From Flavobacterium sp. ACN2 (GTDB lineage Bacteria; Bacteroidota; Bacteroidia; Flavobacteriales; Flavobacteriaceae), in NCBI RefSeq assembly GCF_002303885.1, contig NZ_MRCM01000002.1, positions 62,001-126,000 on the forward strand: 64,000 bases of DNA, given 5' to 3'. Of the stretch, positions 1 through 8,730 are shown one piece after another. Made by a program: the position numbers and the translations under genes. Numbering within the stretch: the first letter of the stretch is position 1; each line of letters begins with the position of its first letter. Under the pieces are notes generated by a model that was not told the origin of the DNA, made no database searches, and was given only the letters and a program-made list of their open reading frames with translations.

Positions 1-262
1 TCATATCGCCAGCTTTGATTTTTTCACCAGCTTTGATGTACACTTCTTCTATAATACCTGAAATATTTGGTTTGATTAAAACTTCTTCATCAGGCTGAAT
101 ATTTCCTGTCGCAATAGTATTTTTTACGATAGTTTTTATTTCTGCTTTTTCCGTTTTAAATACAATCGGTGATTCTTGGTTTTTAGCATACAAATAGTAA
201 AGCGCGCCAAAAAAAACAACTGCAATAAATATTAAAATGGTTACGGTTACTCCTTTTTTCAT
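1..262 (-). CDS. Efflux RND/MacA-type periplasmic adaptor subunit, partial (N-terminus only)
   Basis: Only the first 87 codons lie in the window; the gene runs off the left edge. The ATG is at 262. The product begins MKKGVTVTILIFIAVVFFGA, a single membrane-spanning anchor. A lipoyl/barrel-sandwich half-motif follows (TGNIQPDEEVLIKPNISGII, then EEVYIKAGEKIKAGD), typical of HlyD/MacA adaptors that bridge an inner-membrane transporter to an outer-membrane TolC-like channel. It follows two FtsX-type permease genes and an ATPase gene with only 37 bp to the nearest, so it is the adaptor of the same tripartite efflux operon. The substrate cannot be told from the sequence. Confidence 0.85.
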   Translation of the reverse strand, partial: MKKGVTVTILIFIAVVFFGALYYLYAKNQESPIVFKTEKAEIKTIVKNTIATGNIQPDEEVLIKPNISGIIEEVYIKAGEKIKAGDM

Positions 263-299
263 TTGTTCTTGGTTTAATCGATTTATTTTGATTGATAAT

Positions 300-1565
300 T
301 TATTCTGTCCTTAATGCATCTACGGGTTTCACATTGATGGCGGTCTGTGCCGGTATAAATCCAGCAAGCAAACCAGATCCGACCAATATAATTAATGCTA
401 CAAATACAACTCCTAAATCTACAGTTGGATTGGCAAACATAGTATTTTGATCAGGAGGCATCGAATCTAGTACCATATTTAAAAGTGCTATAATTCCTGT
501 TGCAACAGCAATTCCGAGCATACCTGAAATAATGGTTAAAAATATAGACTCCGATAATATCTGCCCTCTAATTGCTCCAGGAGTTGCGCCCAAAGCTCTT
601 CTAATTCCGATTTCTTTTGTACGTTCTTTTACCACAATCAGCATGATATTCGAAATTCCGATTACACCCGAAATCAAAACTAATGTTCCTACGAAATAGG
701 CAATTACTTTTAGGATATTAAATAAGCTTTGCACTTTATTAAACTGCTCATACAAATCAAAATTTCCAACCGCTCTTTCATCTGTCGGATTTATAGAATG
801 CAATGCTTTTATAATCTCTAAAATTTTAGGTTTTAAATCGGTTATAGAAGTTTCATCTTTTGCGGTAAGCGCCATCCATCCTACTTTATCTCCATAATTA
901 AAGGCTTGCTGAAAAGTTGTAAAAGGAATAAAAATATTCTTCTGTTCCTGTTCTGCATTTCCTCCCTGCTGTTTCGATTTATAAACTCCAACAACCATAA
1001 AATTAATGCTATTAATTTTTATATAAGTTCCAACCGCTTCCTCTTCTTTACCATAAAGCTCACTGATAACTCCTTTACCAATTACACAAACTTTTCTTCT
1101 CTGCTCAATATCCTGCTGATTTACAAATCTTCCTTTAATAATATCCATCGGCTGTTGTTTAATCAGCTCTGGGTAATCTCCATAAATTGTAAATGCAGAA
1201 GTTTTTGTGCCTCTTACCACGTTATTTGTTCCGTTAAAATCACCTAATTGATTTCTCGGAGAAACATATAACAAATCTGGCAATGCCGCTTTTAAAGCGG
1301 TTACATCACTATTTCTAAAGTCATAACGTCTTGTTTTTGGTAAACCTTTATACGCCTTAGAAGTAGTCTGGCTCCACATAAACATGGTATTGGTCGCAAT
1401 TCCATCAAAACCTTTTTTAATACCATTTTCCAAACCATTACCTGCAGCAAGTAAAATTACCAAGATAAAAATACCCCAAAAAACACCAAAAGCTGTCAGG
1501 ATAGTCCTGAAAGGATTGGCGGTTAATGCCTGTAAAATCTCGTCCCAATTATCTTTTTTAAACAT
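300..1565 (-). CDS. ABC transporter permease, MacB/FtsX family (second copy in operon)
   Basis: A 421-residue protein with the MacB-type layout: one N-terminal membrane helix (about residues 18-42), a large periplasmic domain (about 50-270), then three C-terminal FtsX helices. The cytoplasmic loop KERTKEIGIRRALGATPGAI, which contacts the ATPase, is intact. It starts 2 bp after the stop of the neighbouring permease, so the two are translationally linked paralogues. MacB normally carries ATPase and permease in one chain. Here they are separate, and the two permeases could pair as a heterodimer with the ATPase at 2805-3506. This arrangement is common in Bacteroidota. Function inferred as export of small molecules, peptides or lipids. 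Confidence 0.9.
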   Translation of the reverse strand: MFKKDNWDEILQALTANPFRTILTAFGVFWGIFILVILLAAGNGLENGIKKGFDGIATNTMFMWSQTTSKAYKGLPKTRRYDFRNSDVTALKAALPDLLYVSPRNQLGDFNGTNNVVRGTKTSAFTIYGDYPELIKQQPMDIIKGRFVNQQDIEQRRKVCVIGKGVISELYGKEEEAVGTYIKINSINFMVVGVYKSKQQGGNAEQEQKNIFIPFTTFQQAFNYGDKVGWMALTAKDETSITDLKPKILEIIKALHSINPTDERAVGNFDLYEQFNKVQSLFNILKVIAYFVGTLVLISGVIGISNIMLIVVKERTKEIGIRRALGATPGAIRGQILSESIFLTIISGMLGIAVATGIIALLNMVLDSMPPDQNTMFANPTVDLGVVFVALIILVGSGLLAGFIPAQTAINVKPVDALRTE

Positions 1566-1567
1566 AA

Positions 1568-2812
1568 TTATTCGTCTCTAAGTGCTACAATAGGTTTAAT
1601 TTTGGCTGCTCTGTAGGCTGGGAAAAATCCTGCCATTGCTCCGGCAAAAACAAGTAATACCAAAGTAGTTAAAGCTACACTAAAATCTACTTCAGGATTT
1701 CTGAAATACTCACTCTGAACCATCGGACCAACGAACTCCAATAAAGCAAGACTAGCCAATAACCCCACAAAACCTGCAATGGTCGTAATGAAAATTGATT
1801 CATGAAGAATCATCGTGATAATAGAAAAAGGCGAAGCTCCCAGTGCTTTTCTAATTCCGATTTCTTTTGTACGTTCTTTTACAATAATAAGCATGATATT
1901 ACTTACTCCAACAACTCCTGCTATAATGGTACATATACCAACCCACCAGAAAAAGAGTCTGATATATAAATTTAAATCGTAAAACTGTTTAGCGTCTTTA
2001 ACTGAATTATAAACTCCTACTCCACCATCATCTTCGGGAGCTACTACGTTTTTACTTTTTAATAAGTTTTTTAAATCTTGGGTAAATTTTTCTGACTGAG
2101 CCAACGCTTCATCATAATCGCTTGTCTTTTTAAGGGTAAAAAACAAGTTGCTAATTTTATCGCCACCTCCAAATGTTTTCTGAACTGTAGTTAAGGGCAA
2201 ATAAGCACGAGTCTCTTCTCTTTCTCCTCCTGGATCTGTAAATACTCCAACTACTTTAAAGTTAATGTTGTTAATTAGAATTTCTTCTCCTATCGCCTCT
2301 TTGTCTTTAAGCAAATCGGTTTTTAATTTCATTCCGATAACCGCCACTTTTGCATTACTTTCTAAATCCTTCGCATTTACATAACGGCCTTGAACTATGG
2401 TTAAATTCTCGATTCCGCCATAATCTGGATTTACTCCTCTAAATTGATAATTACCAGATTCTTTGCCATAAGCAAAAGACTGCCCCCAATAATTATTTGT
2501 TGAGGCTCTCAAATCTAATTTATCTTCGAATTTCTGTACCGATTGATTATAATCGCTATTGCGAAATTGAATTTGTCTCCCCGGATTTAATCCTTTATAT
2601 TCTTTAGTAGTAGTTCCAGACCAAACCTCTATAATTCCAGCCGCATCGCGTTCGAATTGTTTTTCAATTCCGTTCTGAAGACCTTTTCCTGCACCAAGCA
2701 AGATTACCAAAATAAAAATTCCCGAAGCCACAGACACTCCCGTTAAGAATGTTCTTAAACGGTTTTTAGAAATGGCTTCAAATATTTCCTGCCAACGTTC
2801 AATATTAAACAT
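1568..2812 (-). CDS. ABC transporter permease, MacB/FtsX family (first copy in operon)
   Basis: A 414-residue protein with an N-terminal helix, a MacB periplasmic core and three C-terminal FtsX helices. The coupling loop KERTKEIGIRKALGASPFSI nearly matches that of the adjacent permease at 300-1565, marking an old duplication. Its ATG overlaps the end of the ATPase gene by 8 bp, so translation is probably coupled. The periplasmic domains of the two permeases differ much more than the FtsX parts, which fits a heterodimeric pump with two distinct outer domains. Confidence 0.9.
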   Translation of the reverse strand: MFNIERWQEIFEAISKNRLRTFLTGVSVASGIFILVILLGAGKGLQNGIEKQFERDAAGIIEVWSGTTTKEYKGLNPGRQIQFRNSDYNQSVQKFEDKLDLRASTNNYWGQSFAYGKESGNYQFRGVNPDYGGIENLTIVQGRYVNAKDLESNAKVAVIGMKLKTDLLKDKEAIGEEILINNINFKVVGVFTDPGGEREETRAYLPLTTVQKTFGGGDKISNLFFTLKKTSDYDEALAQSEKFTQDLKNLLKSKNVVAPEDDGGVGVYNSVKDAKQFYDLNLYIRLFFWWVGICTIIAGVVGVSNIMLIIVKERTKEIGIRKALGASPFSIITMILHESIFITTIAGFVGLLASLALLEFVGPMVQSEYFRNPEVDFSVALTTLVLLVFAGAMAGFFPAYRAAKIKPIVALRDE

Positions 2813-3506
2813 AAGACGAAGCTCTAACTTGTTCTACTCTTTTATCATCGATAATTAATCCATCTTTTAGGACTACATTTCTTTTGCACATTGCCGCAAT
2901 ATCAGGTTCGTGTGTCACAATCAAAATTGTTTTTCCCTCATCATTAATCCCTTGAATAAGCTCCATAACTTCATAAGAAGTTTTGGTGTCAAGAGCTCCC
3001 GTTGGTTCATCTGCAAGTAACACTTTCGGATTCGAAGCTAATGCTCTTGCAATAGCAACACGCTGTTTTTGACCTCCAGAAAGTTCATTTGGCAAGTGGT
3101 TAACATGAGAACCCAAACCTACTTTCTCCAAATACTTCATTGCTATCTCGTAACGTTCCTTCCTTTTAACACCTTGATAATACAATGGCATCGCTACATT
3201 GTCTAATGCTGTTTTGTAATTTATTAAGTTAAAAGACTGAAAGACAAAACCTAAAAATTTGTTACGATATTTTGAAGCAATTGTTTCGTTTAATTTCTTA
3301 ATTGGTGTTTTGTCTAAAATATAACTTCCTGAATCGGCTTCATCCAGAATTCCTAAAATGTTAAGAAGTGTTGATTTACCCGAACCAGACGATCCCATGA
3401 TTGCAACCAATTCTCCTTCCTCTATATTAAAATTAATCCCTTTTAATACATGTAATTGTGAACTTCCCATTTTATAGGATTTGTGTAAATCTTTAATTTC
3501 AATCAT
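2805..3506 (-). CDS. ABC transporter ATP-binding protein, MacB/LolD type
   Basis: An ATPase that would power the two FtsX-type permeases downstream. Visible motifs: Walker A GSSGSGKST, Q-loop FVFQSFN, signature LSGGQKQR, Walker B VLLADEPTGALD and switch histidine in VTHEP. The start MIEIKDLHKSYK at 3506 is preferred over an in-frame ATG at 3530, because family members begin right at this strand and the upstream eight residues look non-coding. About 233 residues, normal for the LolD/MacB-ATPase group. It is the first gene of the operon ATPase-permease-permease-adaptor. Confidence 0.9.
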   Translation of the reverse strand: MIEIKDLHKSYKMGSSQLHVLKGINFNIEEGELVAIMGSSGSGKSTLLNILGILDEADSGSYILDKTPIKKLNETIASKYRNKFLGFVFQSFNLINYKTALDNVAMPLYYQGVKRKERYEIAMKYLEKVGLGSHVNHLPNELSGGQKQRVAIARALASNPKVLLADEPTGALDTKTSYEVMELIQGINDEGKTILIVTHEPDIAAMCKRNVVLKDGLIIDDKRVEQVRASSYV

Positions 3507-3684
3507 GGTATTGTTAAATTTTTTAGACAATAATAACGTATTTATTAAGTAATTTATGATAATAAAAAGTTAATAATTATGTTACCTATTTTCTATTAGA
3601 CTACCTTTTTTAGTTATTGTTACACTTTTTTCAGAAAATATGATTGTTTTTGTAATTTTACCTTGTCTAAAAATTCATACTAAA

Positions 3685-5091
3685 ATGAAGCTTACTTCTA
3701 TTATTACAATGTTTTCGGTGCTTGCCGTATTAACAAGCTGTTCTTCAACTTCAAAATTAGAAACATTAAAACCTGAACCCGATGATGCCAGCCCGCTAGT
3801 TTATGATAGCAGCCCGTCTTTTATCAATCTTCCTATTACGATTAAATTAAGTGATATCGAAAATCAGACAAACACGCTCCTTAACGGATTGATTTATGAG
3901 GATAATAACATCCAAGATGATGATATTGAAATGAAAATCTGGAAACAGGCTCCGATCAAAATTCAAAACGATCCCTCAAATCCGAATAAAAGAATTAGAA
4001 CGATTTTACCGCTTAAAGCGAATATCAAATATCGAATCGGAACAAAAAAAATGGGGATAGAGCTCTACGACGTTAGAGAATTTAATCTAAACGGAGTGAT
4101 AACTTTATCTAGCGAAACCACTCTTACCAATTGGAAACTAACAACAAAAACAGAGTTCAAGTCTCTAAATTGGAACGAAAGCCCAACAATGACCGTATTT
4201 GGCAAAAACATGCCGATTACTTATTTAATAAATCCGGCTATTTCTATTTTTAAAAACCAGCTGGAAAAGGAAATTGATGGAGCAATTGAAAAATCAATGG
4301 ATTTCAAACCAAACGTTCTTCAGGCTGTTGAAAAAATCTCTACTCCTTTTCAAATGAGTGATACCTATGAAAGCTGGTTGCGAATTGTTCCGATCGAAAT
4401 TTACTCTACCAATGCAAAACTGAAAAACGATTCTTTCTTGCTTGATATGGGAATGAAATGCAACATGGAAACCATCGTTGGAAAACAGCCAGAATCAAAA
4501 TATAATGCTAGCAAAATTGCTCTAAAACCTGTGGCTAAAATCCCAAATCAGATTTCTGCTAATATTGCTGCCATTTCGAGTTATGTAGATGCATCAAAGA
4601 TTATGACCAAGAATTTTGCAGGTCAGGAGTTTGGCTCCGGAAGCAAAAAAGTAACTGTAAAAAATGTTTCTATTTGGCATAAAGACGGAAAAATGGTCAT
4701 TGCTTTAGACGTTTTAGGATCTATAAACGGAACACTTTATTTAAATGGATTTCCTTCATACAACGCACAAACAAAAGAGATTTATTTTGAAAAACTAGAT
4801 TACGTCTTAGACACCAAAAGCAAATTGATGCGTACAGCAAACTGGCTCGCGCAAGGATATATTCTTAGAAAAATGGAAGAAAGCTGCCGTTATTCTATTC
4901 AACCGAATTTGGAAGAAGGCAAAAAAAGTATGGCAGGTTACTTAAAGAACTATTCACCGATGCCTGGAGTATTTGTTAACGGAAAAATGGAAGACATTCA
5001 GTTTGATAAAATACAGTTGACCAATCAAGCCATTATAGCCTTCATCAAAATAAACGGAACGGTTAATGTTTCGGTTAACGGATTGAAATAA
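3685..5091 (+). CDS. DUF4403 family lipoprotein
   Basis: Divergent from the efflux operon. The ATG at 3685 gives a lipoprotein signal ending VLAVLTSC with the lipidated Cys at residue 19; an in-frame ATG at 3640 would put a non-signal stretch in front and is rejected. The 468-residue remainder matches DUF4403 as I know it: a repeated, beta-rich body beginning with an INLPITIKLSDIENQTN-like segment, found mainly in Bacteroidota. Family function is not established; a tubular lipid-binding-like fold is possible but is inference. The gene ends at a hairpin (5102-5131) shared with the convergent operon. Confidence 0.75.
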   Translation: MKLTSIITMFSVLAVLTSCSSTSKLETLKPEPDDASPLVYDSSPSFINLPITIKLSDIENQTNTLLNGLIYEDNNIQDDDIEMKIWKQAPIKIQNDPSNPNKRIRTILPLKANIKYRIGTKKMGIELYDVREFNLNGVITLSSETTLTNWKLTTKTEFKSLNWNESPTMTVFGKNMPITYLINPAISIFKNQLEKEIDGAIEKSMDFKPNVLQAVEKISTPFQMSDTYESWLRIVPIEIYSTNAKLKNDSFLLDMGMKCNMETIVGKQPESKYNASKIALKPVAKIPNQISANIAAISSYVDASKIMTKNFAGQEFGSGSKKVTVKNVSIWHKDGKMVIALDVLGSINGTLYLNGFPSYNAQTKEIYFEKLDYVLDTKSKLMRTANWLAQGYILRKMEESCRYSIQPNLEEGKKSMAGYLKNYSPMPGVFVNGKMEDIQFDKIQLTNQAIIAFIKINGTVNVSVNGLK

Positions 5092-5101
5092 AAACAAAAA
5101 C

Positions 5102-5131
5102 AAAAAGCAGTGTAAATTACACTGCTTTTTT
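5102..5131. terminator. Bidirectional intrinsic terminator
   Basis: An inverted repeat AGCAGTGTAA/TTACACTGCT flanked by an A-run on the left and a T-run on the right, so it can end transcripts from both sides. It closes the DUF4403 gene (+) and the SCO/DUF420 operon (-). It overlaps the last codons of the small CxxC gene. Confidence 0.75.
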
Positions 5132-5380
5132 CTTTTTAGAATACATTCGATAAATCAAATATCCAATTATTAATACAAGTAAATACGGAATTACCATTAA
5201 GTAAACAATTCCATCATTTACAGCTTCAGCTTTTTTGGTATTAGAATCTCCTCCTAAAGCCGCACGGCACATTGCGCATTGCGCATTAGCAGAAATTCCA
5301 ATAAAGAAAAAACAAATTCCAAAAAACAGCGCTTGAAATTTGAATTTCACGATTTGAATATTATTTTTTTTAATGTACAT
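5117..5380 (-). CDS. Small membrane protein with CxxC motif, oxidase-assembly context, function unknown
   Basis: 87 residues. A hydrophobic N-terminal segment ends ISANAQ, like a signal peptide. It is followed at once by C35-A-M-C38, a short polar stretch, one membrane helix (VYLMVIPYLLVLIIGYLIYR) and a basic KKKKAV tail. If cleaved after the signal, the CxxC sits at the very N-terminus on the periplasmic face. It overlaps the DUF420 gene by 11 bp and is the last gene of the SCO operon, which suggests a redox or copper-handling role in oxidase assembly. That role is inferred only from context and the two cysteines. Confidence 0.7.
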   Translation of the reverse strand: MYIKKNNIQIVKFKFQALFFGICFFFIGISANAQCAMCRAALGGDSNTKKAEAVNDGIVYLMVIPYLLVLIIGYLIYRMYSKKKKAV

Positions 5381-5912
5381 AATATGGAGAAATCATTAAG
5401 TAAACCACCACTCCCGTTACTGCTACATATAACCAAAGCGGGAAAGTGATTTTAGCTATTTTTCTATGTCTGTCAAAACGTTTTGCAAGCGCTCTTACAT
5501 AAGTAATCAAAACAAGTGGAATAATAGCAATTGACAATAAAATATGCGTTACAAGAATAAAGAAATACACATAACGTAATACTCCTTCTCCTCCGTATTT
5601 TGTAGAATCTGAAGTCATATGATACGCTACATACATAACCAAAAATGCAACCGACAATGCAATAGCAAAAGTCATTAATCTTTCGTGTAATTTTTGATTT
5701 CCTTTCTTAATTGCCATAACAGCCAAAATTAGCACAACAGCAGTAATACCATTTGTAGTTGCATAAATTGGAGGTAAAAATGATAAAGGTTCTACATTAA
5801 AACCAAAATCTTTTAATTTAACACCAAATAAAATTGCCACGACAACCGGAATTACAATTGAAACCGCAATAATGAACTTGTTATATTTTTTCTCTAAAGT
5901 ATTATCTTCCAT
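5370..5912 (-). CDS. DUF420 domain membrane protein (CtaM-like)
   Basis: 180 residues with five predicted membrane helices, matching the DUF420 family (YozB/CtaM in Firmicutes, where it is needed for maturation of heme-copper oxidase). Histidines occur near helix ends (NQKLHERLM, YHMTS, THILLS, DRHRK). It lies 2 bp from the SCO gene and overlaps the CxxC gene, all on the minus strand. Role in oxidase assembly is inferred from family and neighbours. Confidence 0.8.
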   Translation of the reverse strand: MEDNTLEKKYNKFIIAVSIVIPVVVAILFGVKLKDFGFNVEPLSFLPPIYATTNGITAVVLILAVMAIKKGNQKLHERLMTFAIALSVAFLVMYVAYHMTSDSTKYGGEGVLRYVYFFILVTHILLSIAIIPLVLITYVRALAKRFDRHRKIAKITFPLWLYVAVTGVVVYLMISPYYVH

Positions 5913-5914
5913 TT

Positions 5915-6601
5915 TTATTCTTCTAATAAAATTTTAATGTCTTGCTGAATATCTCTTACTCCTTTTTTATCTAAACCGTCGTAGTATATACTCGGATTTC
6001 CGAATTCATCTTTTCTGCATCGAATGTTTCCGTCTTTGTCAATTAAAGCAAACAAACCAGAATGCTCAAATCCGCCGCTTACTTTATCATTTTCTCCTGC
6101 ATAAAGATTAAATCCTTTATTAGACAAATCCATAATTACGTTTCTGTCTCCAGTTAAGAAATTCCAGTTTGAAGATTTAACACCTAACAGTTTAGCATGA
6201 TCTTTTAAAACTTGTGGAGTATCGTGTTTCGGATCGATTGTAATAGAAACAATTCCAAAATTAGGATTCCCAAAAAAAGTCTTTTCAATCTCCAGCATGC
6301 TCATGTTCATCTTTGGACAAATTGAAGGACAAGTTGTAAAGAAGAATTCCAAAACATATACTTTTCCTTTATACGTTTCATTCGAAATTTTCACATTGTC
6401 TTGATTGGTCAATTCGAATTTTGGAGCCGGACCAATTGTCAAAAGCTTAGCATCTTTTGAAGTTTTAACCCCAACATTATCCAAACGGTTTCCTTTTACA
6501 ACGTCACCGTTTTTAACTCGATCGACAATTTTAGGAATAGCATAAATCCCGAAAATTAGAATCACAAAAGAGATTCCGATATATGATTTGTTTTTAAACA
6601 T
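5915..6601 (-). CDS. SCO1/SenC family copper chaperone
   Basis: A thioredoxin-fold copper chaperone that loads the CuA centre of cytochrome oxidase subunit II. 228 residues: an N-terminal membrane anchor (about 7-25) and a periplasmic domain with the copper motif C91-PSI-C95 and the partner histidine H180 in GFEHSG. All three ligands are intact. Co-transcribed with a second SCO-like gene (13 bp upstream) and the DUF420 gene (2 bp downstream). The CuA-bearing subunit II gene lies at 43.7 kb in this window. Confidence 0.92.
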   Translation of the reverse strand: MFKNKSYIGISFVILIFGIYAIPKIVDRVKNGDVVKGNRLDNVGVKTSKDAKLLTIGPAPKFELTNQDNVKISNETYKGKVYVLEFFFTTCPSICPKMNMSMLEIEKTFFGNPNFGIVSITIDPKHDTPQVLKDHAKLLGVKSSNWNFLTGDRNVIMDLSNKGFNLYAGENDKVSGGFEHSGLFALIDKDGNIRCRKDEFGNPSIYYDGLDKKGVRDIQQDIKILLEE

Positions 6602-6614
6602 TATAAATGATTTT

Positions 6615-7256
6615 TTAAAGTTGCTTTGTAGCGTTATGATTCTTCTTTAAAGCTGCGCGATATTCGTAAAGAATAATCTTGAAGTCATCAAGCATTTCAT
6701 TACTCAACTCAGACGGATGAAAAGTATCATAACCTTCTTTGTATTCTTTCTGATCTTTTCTTCCTCTCAGATTGCGTTCTTTATCGACAATATACACATT
6801 AGAAGTTCCAAGGTTTTCATTCAGTTTTTCTTTTAAATGCAGTCCGTCATAAAATTTCTGGATCTCTTCTTTTGAAGCAAAAACAAAATTCCAATTCTTA
6901 ACATCTGTGAAAGGAGATAAAGCATCAACAATTTTTTGAGCTTCTTTTTCAGTTCCTATCGGACACAACACTACAAACTGAAGATCTTCAAAACCGTTAT
7001 AACGTTTGTAGATCTTTTCATTTAGATTAAAATAATTACCTCTATTTTCTAAAATATTTGTACCAGCAAAACCTAGCACAGTAATCTTTTTATCAAGGGA
7101 GATTTTTTTTCCGTTTAATGAATTCCAATTTCCAAAGTCGGACACTTTTGGTGTTATTACAGGAAGTGTTGTAAAACTATTTACACCTGAAGCGAAAAAC
7201 AAATACGCTACAATTGGCAATACAAAAAGTACAAAGAGAACTATATTTTTTTTCAT
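6615..7256 (-). CDS. SCO-like/thioredoxin-fold membrane-anchored protein without the copper cysteines
   Basis: 213 residues beginning with a membrane anchor (KNIVLFVLFVLPIVAYLFFA). The layout afterwards parallels SCO: a strand ending KKITVLGFAGTN where SCO has its CxxxC, a long central part, then NVYIVDKERNLRGRKDQKE, which mirrors the LIDKDGNIRCRKDEF segment of the true SCO downstream. No Cys pair occurs in the mature part, so it cannot bind copper like SCO. It is the first gene of the SCO operon. It may be a degenerate SCO partner; the fold assignment is my inference from this alignment by eye. Confidence 0.65.
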   Translation of the reverse strand: MKKNIVLFVLFVLPIVAYLFFASGVNSFTTLPVITPKVSDFGNWNSLNGKKISLDKKITVLGFAGTNILENRGNYFNLNEKIYKRYNGFEDLQFVVLCPIGTEKEAQKIVDALSPFTDVKNWNFVFASKEEIQKFYDGLHLKEKLNENLGTSNVYIVDKERNLRGRKDQKEYKEGYDTFHPSELSNEMLDDFKIILYEYRAALKKNHNATKQL

Positions 7257-7282
7257 TGTATAAACGGAGAATTATTGAGGTA

Positions 7283-7290
7283 CAAAAATA
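7283..7290 (-). promoter_or_regulatory. Candidate -7 element of the SCO/DUF420 operon promoter
   Basis: On the minus strand the sequence reads TATTTTTG, an exact match to the Bacteroidota -7 consensus TANNTTTG. It lies 27 bp upstream of the ATG at 7256 and just below the terminator of the upstream operon. No clear -33 TTTG is seen. Confidence 0.45.
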
Positions 7291-7320
7291 AAAAAAGCTC
7301 CGTAAATCGGAGCTTCTTTT
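7290..7320 (-). terminator. Intrinsic terminator after the subunit IV gene
   Basis: Hairpin GCTCCG-loop-CGGAGC at 7297-7313, followed on the minus strand by a run of T. It separates the ctaB/subunit III/IV operon from the SCO operon. Confidence 0.75.
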
Positions 7321-7335
7321 CGAATTAATATCATG

Positions 7336-7686
7336 TTAAAAATTCCATTTAATAGTAGAATCTTTAAAAACCCCATAAATATAATGTCCTTCTGTCAATA
7401 GAATAAACAATAAATATAAAACTAGGAAGATAACAGGAGAAACTACAGACCATCTAAGGCTGCTTTTTTCACCTTCCATGTGCATAAATGCCCATACAAT
7501 ATAGTACGCTTTGAAAATTGTAAGGATATAGAAAATCCAGTTTAACAGATTCAAACCAATAAAATGAGTAAATTCTAATGATGCAGGTTTGTAGATACCC
7601 AAAATAACTTCAACTGTAGTTACTACTGAAAGTAATGCGAAAACAAACCAGATTCTTTTTGTATTTGATACGTGCTCGTGTGACAT
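7336..7686 (-). CDS. ctaF: Cytochrome c oxidase subunit IV family protein
   Basis: 116 residues, three membrane helices, small-subunit IV type (prokaryotic COX4/CyoD superfamily). Visible features: the N-terminal His-containing MSHEH, a helix with TTVEVILGIYKP, and YYIVWAFMHMEGEKSSLRW, a conserved stretch in this family. It is the last gene after two subunit III-type genes and precedes a strong terminator. It stabilises the oxidase rather than binding cofactors. Confidence 0.85.
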   Translation of the reverse strand: MSHEHVSNTKRIWFVFALLSVVTTVEVILGIYKPASLEFTHFIGLNLLNWIFYILTIFKAYYIVWAFMHMEGEKSSLRWSVVSPVIFLVLYLLFILLTEGHYIYGVFKDSTIKWNF

Positions 7687-7704
7687 AATAATTAAATGCT
7701 AAAA

Positions 7705-8688
7705 TTAAACTAGGTAGAAAACTGTAAATACAAATACCCAAACTAAATCTACGAAGTGCCAGTATAAACCAACTTTTTCTACCATTTCGTAGCTTCTTCT
7801 CTTCTCATAAGTACCTAATAATACATTAAAGAAAATAATGATATTGATAATAACTCCAGAGAATACGTGGAATCCGTGGAAACCTGTAATAAAGAAGAAG
7901 AAATCAGCAAATAATTTATTACCGTACTCATTTCTGATCAAGTTAGCACCTTCTACCACATATTTAGCTGTTGCTAAATGTTTTTCAGATTCTTCTCTTG
8001 ACAAGATTGTCTTTTTCTTTTTATCTGTAAGTTTTTCTGTTCTGATTAAAACTTCAGGGTGTGCTTTAAAACCAGCCTGAACTTCAGCAACTGTGTAAGT
8101 TGGAAGAGACTGAGCGTCTTCCATAAACCAAGTTGAGTGGCTTCTTGTTAAAGCTTCTCTTTGTTCTGGCAATTTAACAGCAAAATCAGCTAAAGCTACT
8201 CTTTTACCATCTTTATCCACAAACTGAAGTAAACTACCTCCAGCAGTTTCAACTGCACCATATTCTCCTTTAATGAAGTTTTTCCATTCCCAAGCTTGAG
8301 AACCAACGAAAATTAAACCTCCAATAATAGTTAAGAACATGTAAACAGCAACTTTTGTCTTTTTCAATTGGTGTCCTGCATCAACAGCTAATACCATTGT
8401 TACAGAAGAAAAGATCAAAATAAAAGTCATTAATGCTACATAATACATTGGAGCCGCAACACCATGCATAAATGGGAAGTGAGTGAACACTTCATCAGCC
8501 AAAGGCCAAGTTTCAATAAATTTGAATCTAGAAAAACCATAAGCTCCTAGAAATCCAGAGAATGTTAAGGCATCTGATACGATAAAAAACCACATCATCA
8601 TTTTACCATAACTTGCTCCTAAAGGCTCATTGTGACCGCCTCCCCAAGTTTTTTCGTCGTTGTTTGCAGTAGTAACTGTCGCTCCCAT
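7705..8688 (-). CDS. ctaE: Cytochrome c oxidase subunit III (long form with central insert)
   Basis: 327 residues. The family's helices are present (GASYGKMMMWFFIVSDALTF near the N-terminus, FFFITGFHGFHVFSG and GLYWHFVDLVWVFVF near the C-terminus). A hydrophilic insert of about 100 residues (roughly 130-235) sits between the fourth and fifth helices and is rich in Lys/Glu. Ordinary bacterial subunit III lacks it. It is the partner of subunits I and II encoded at 41.9-44.9 kb. A shorter subunit III-type gene precedes it by 42 bp. Confidence 0.92.
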   Translation of the reverse strand: MGATVTTANNDEKTWGGGHNEPLGASYGKMMMWFFIVSDALTFSGFLGAYGFSRFKFIETWPLADEVFTHFPFMHGVAAPMYYVALMTFILIFSSVTMVLAVDAGHQLKKTKVAVYMFLTIIGGLIFVGSQAWEWKNFIKGEYGAVETAGGSLLQFVDKDGKRVALADFAVKLPEQREALTRSHSTWFMEDAQSLPTYTVAEVQAGFKAHPEVLIRTEKLTDKKKKTILSREESEKHLATAKYVVEGANLIRNEYGNKLFADFFFFITGFHGFHVFSGVIINIIIFFNVLLGTYEKRRSYEMVEKVGLYWHFVDLVWVFVFTVFYLV

Positions 8689-8730
8689 AAAAGATATTCG
8701 TTAAAAAGTTCCCAAATTTACGTTTTTTTC

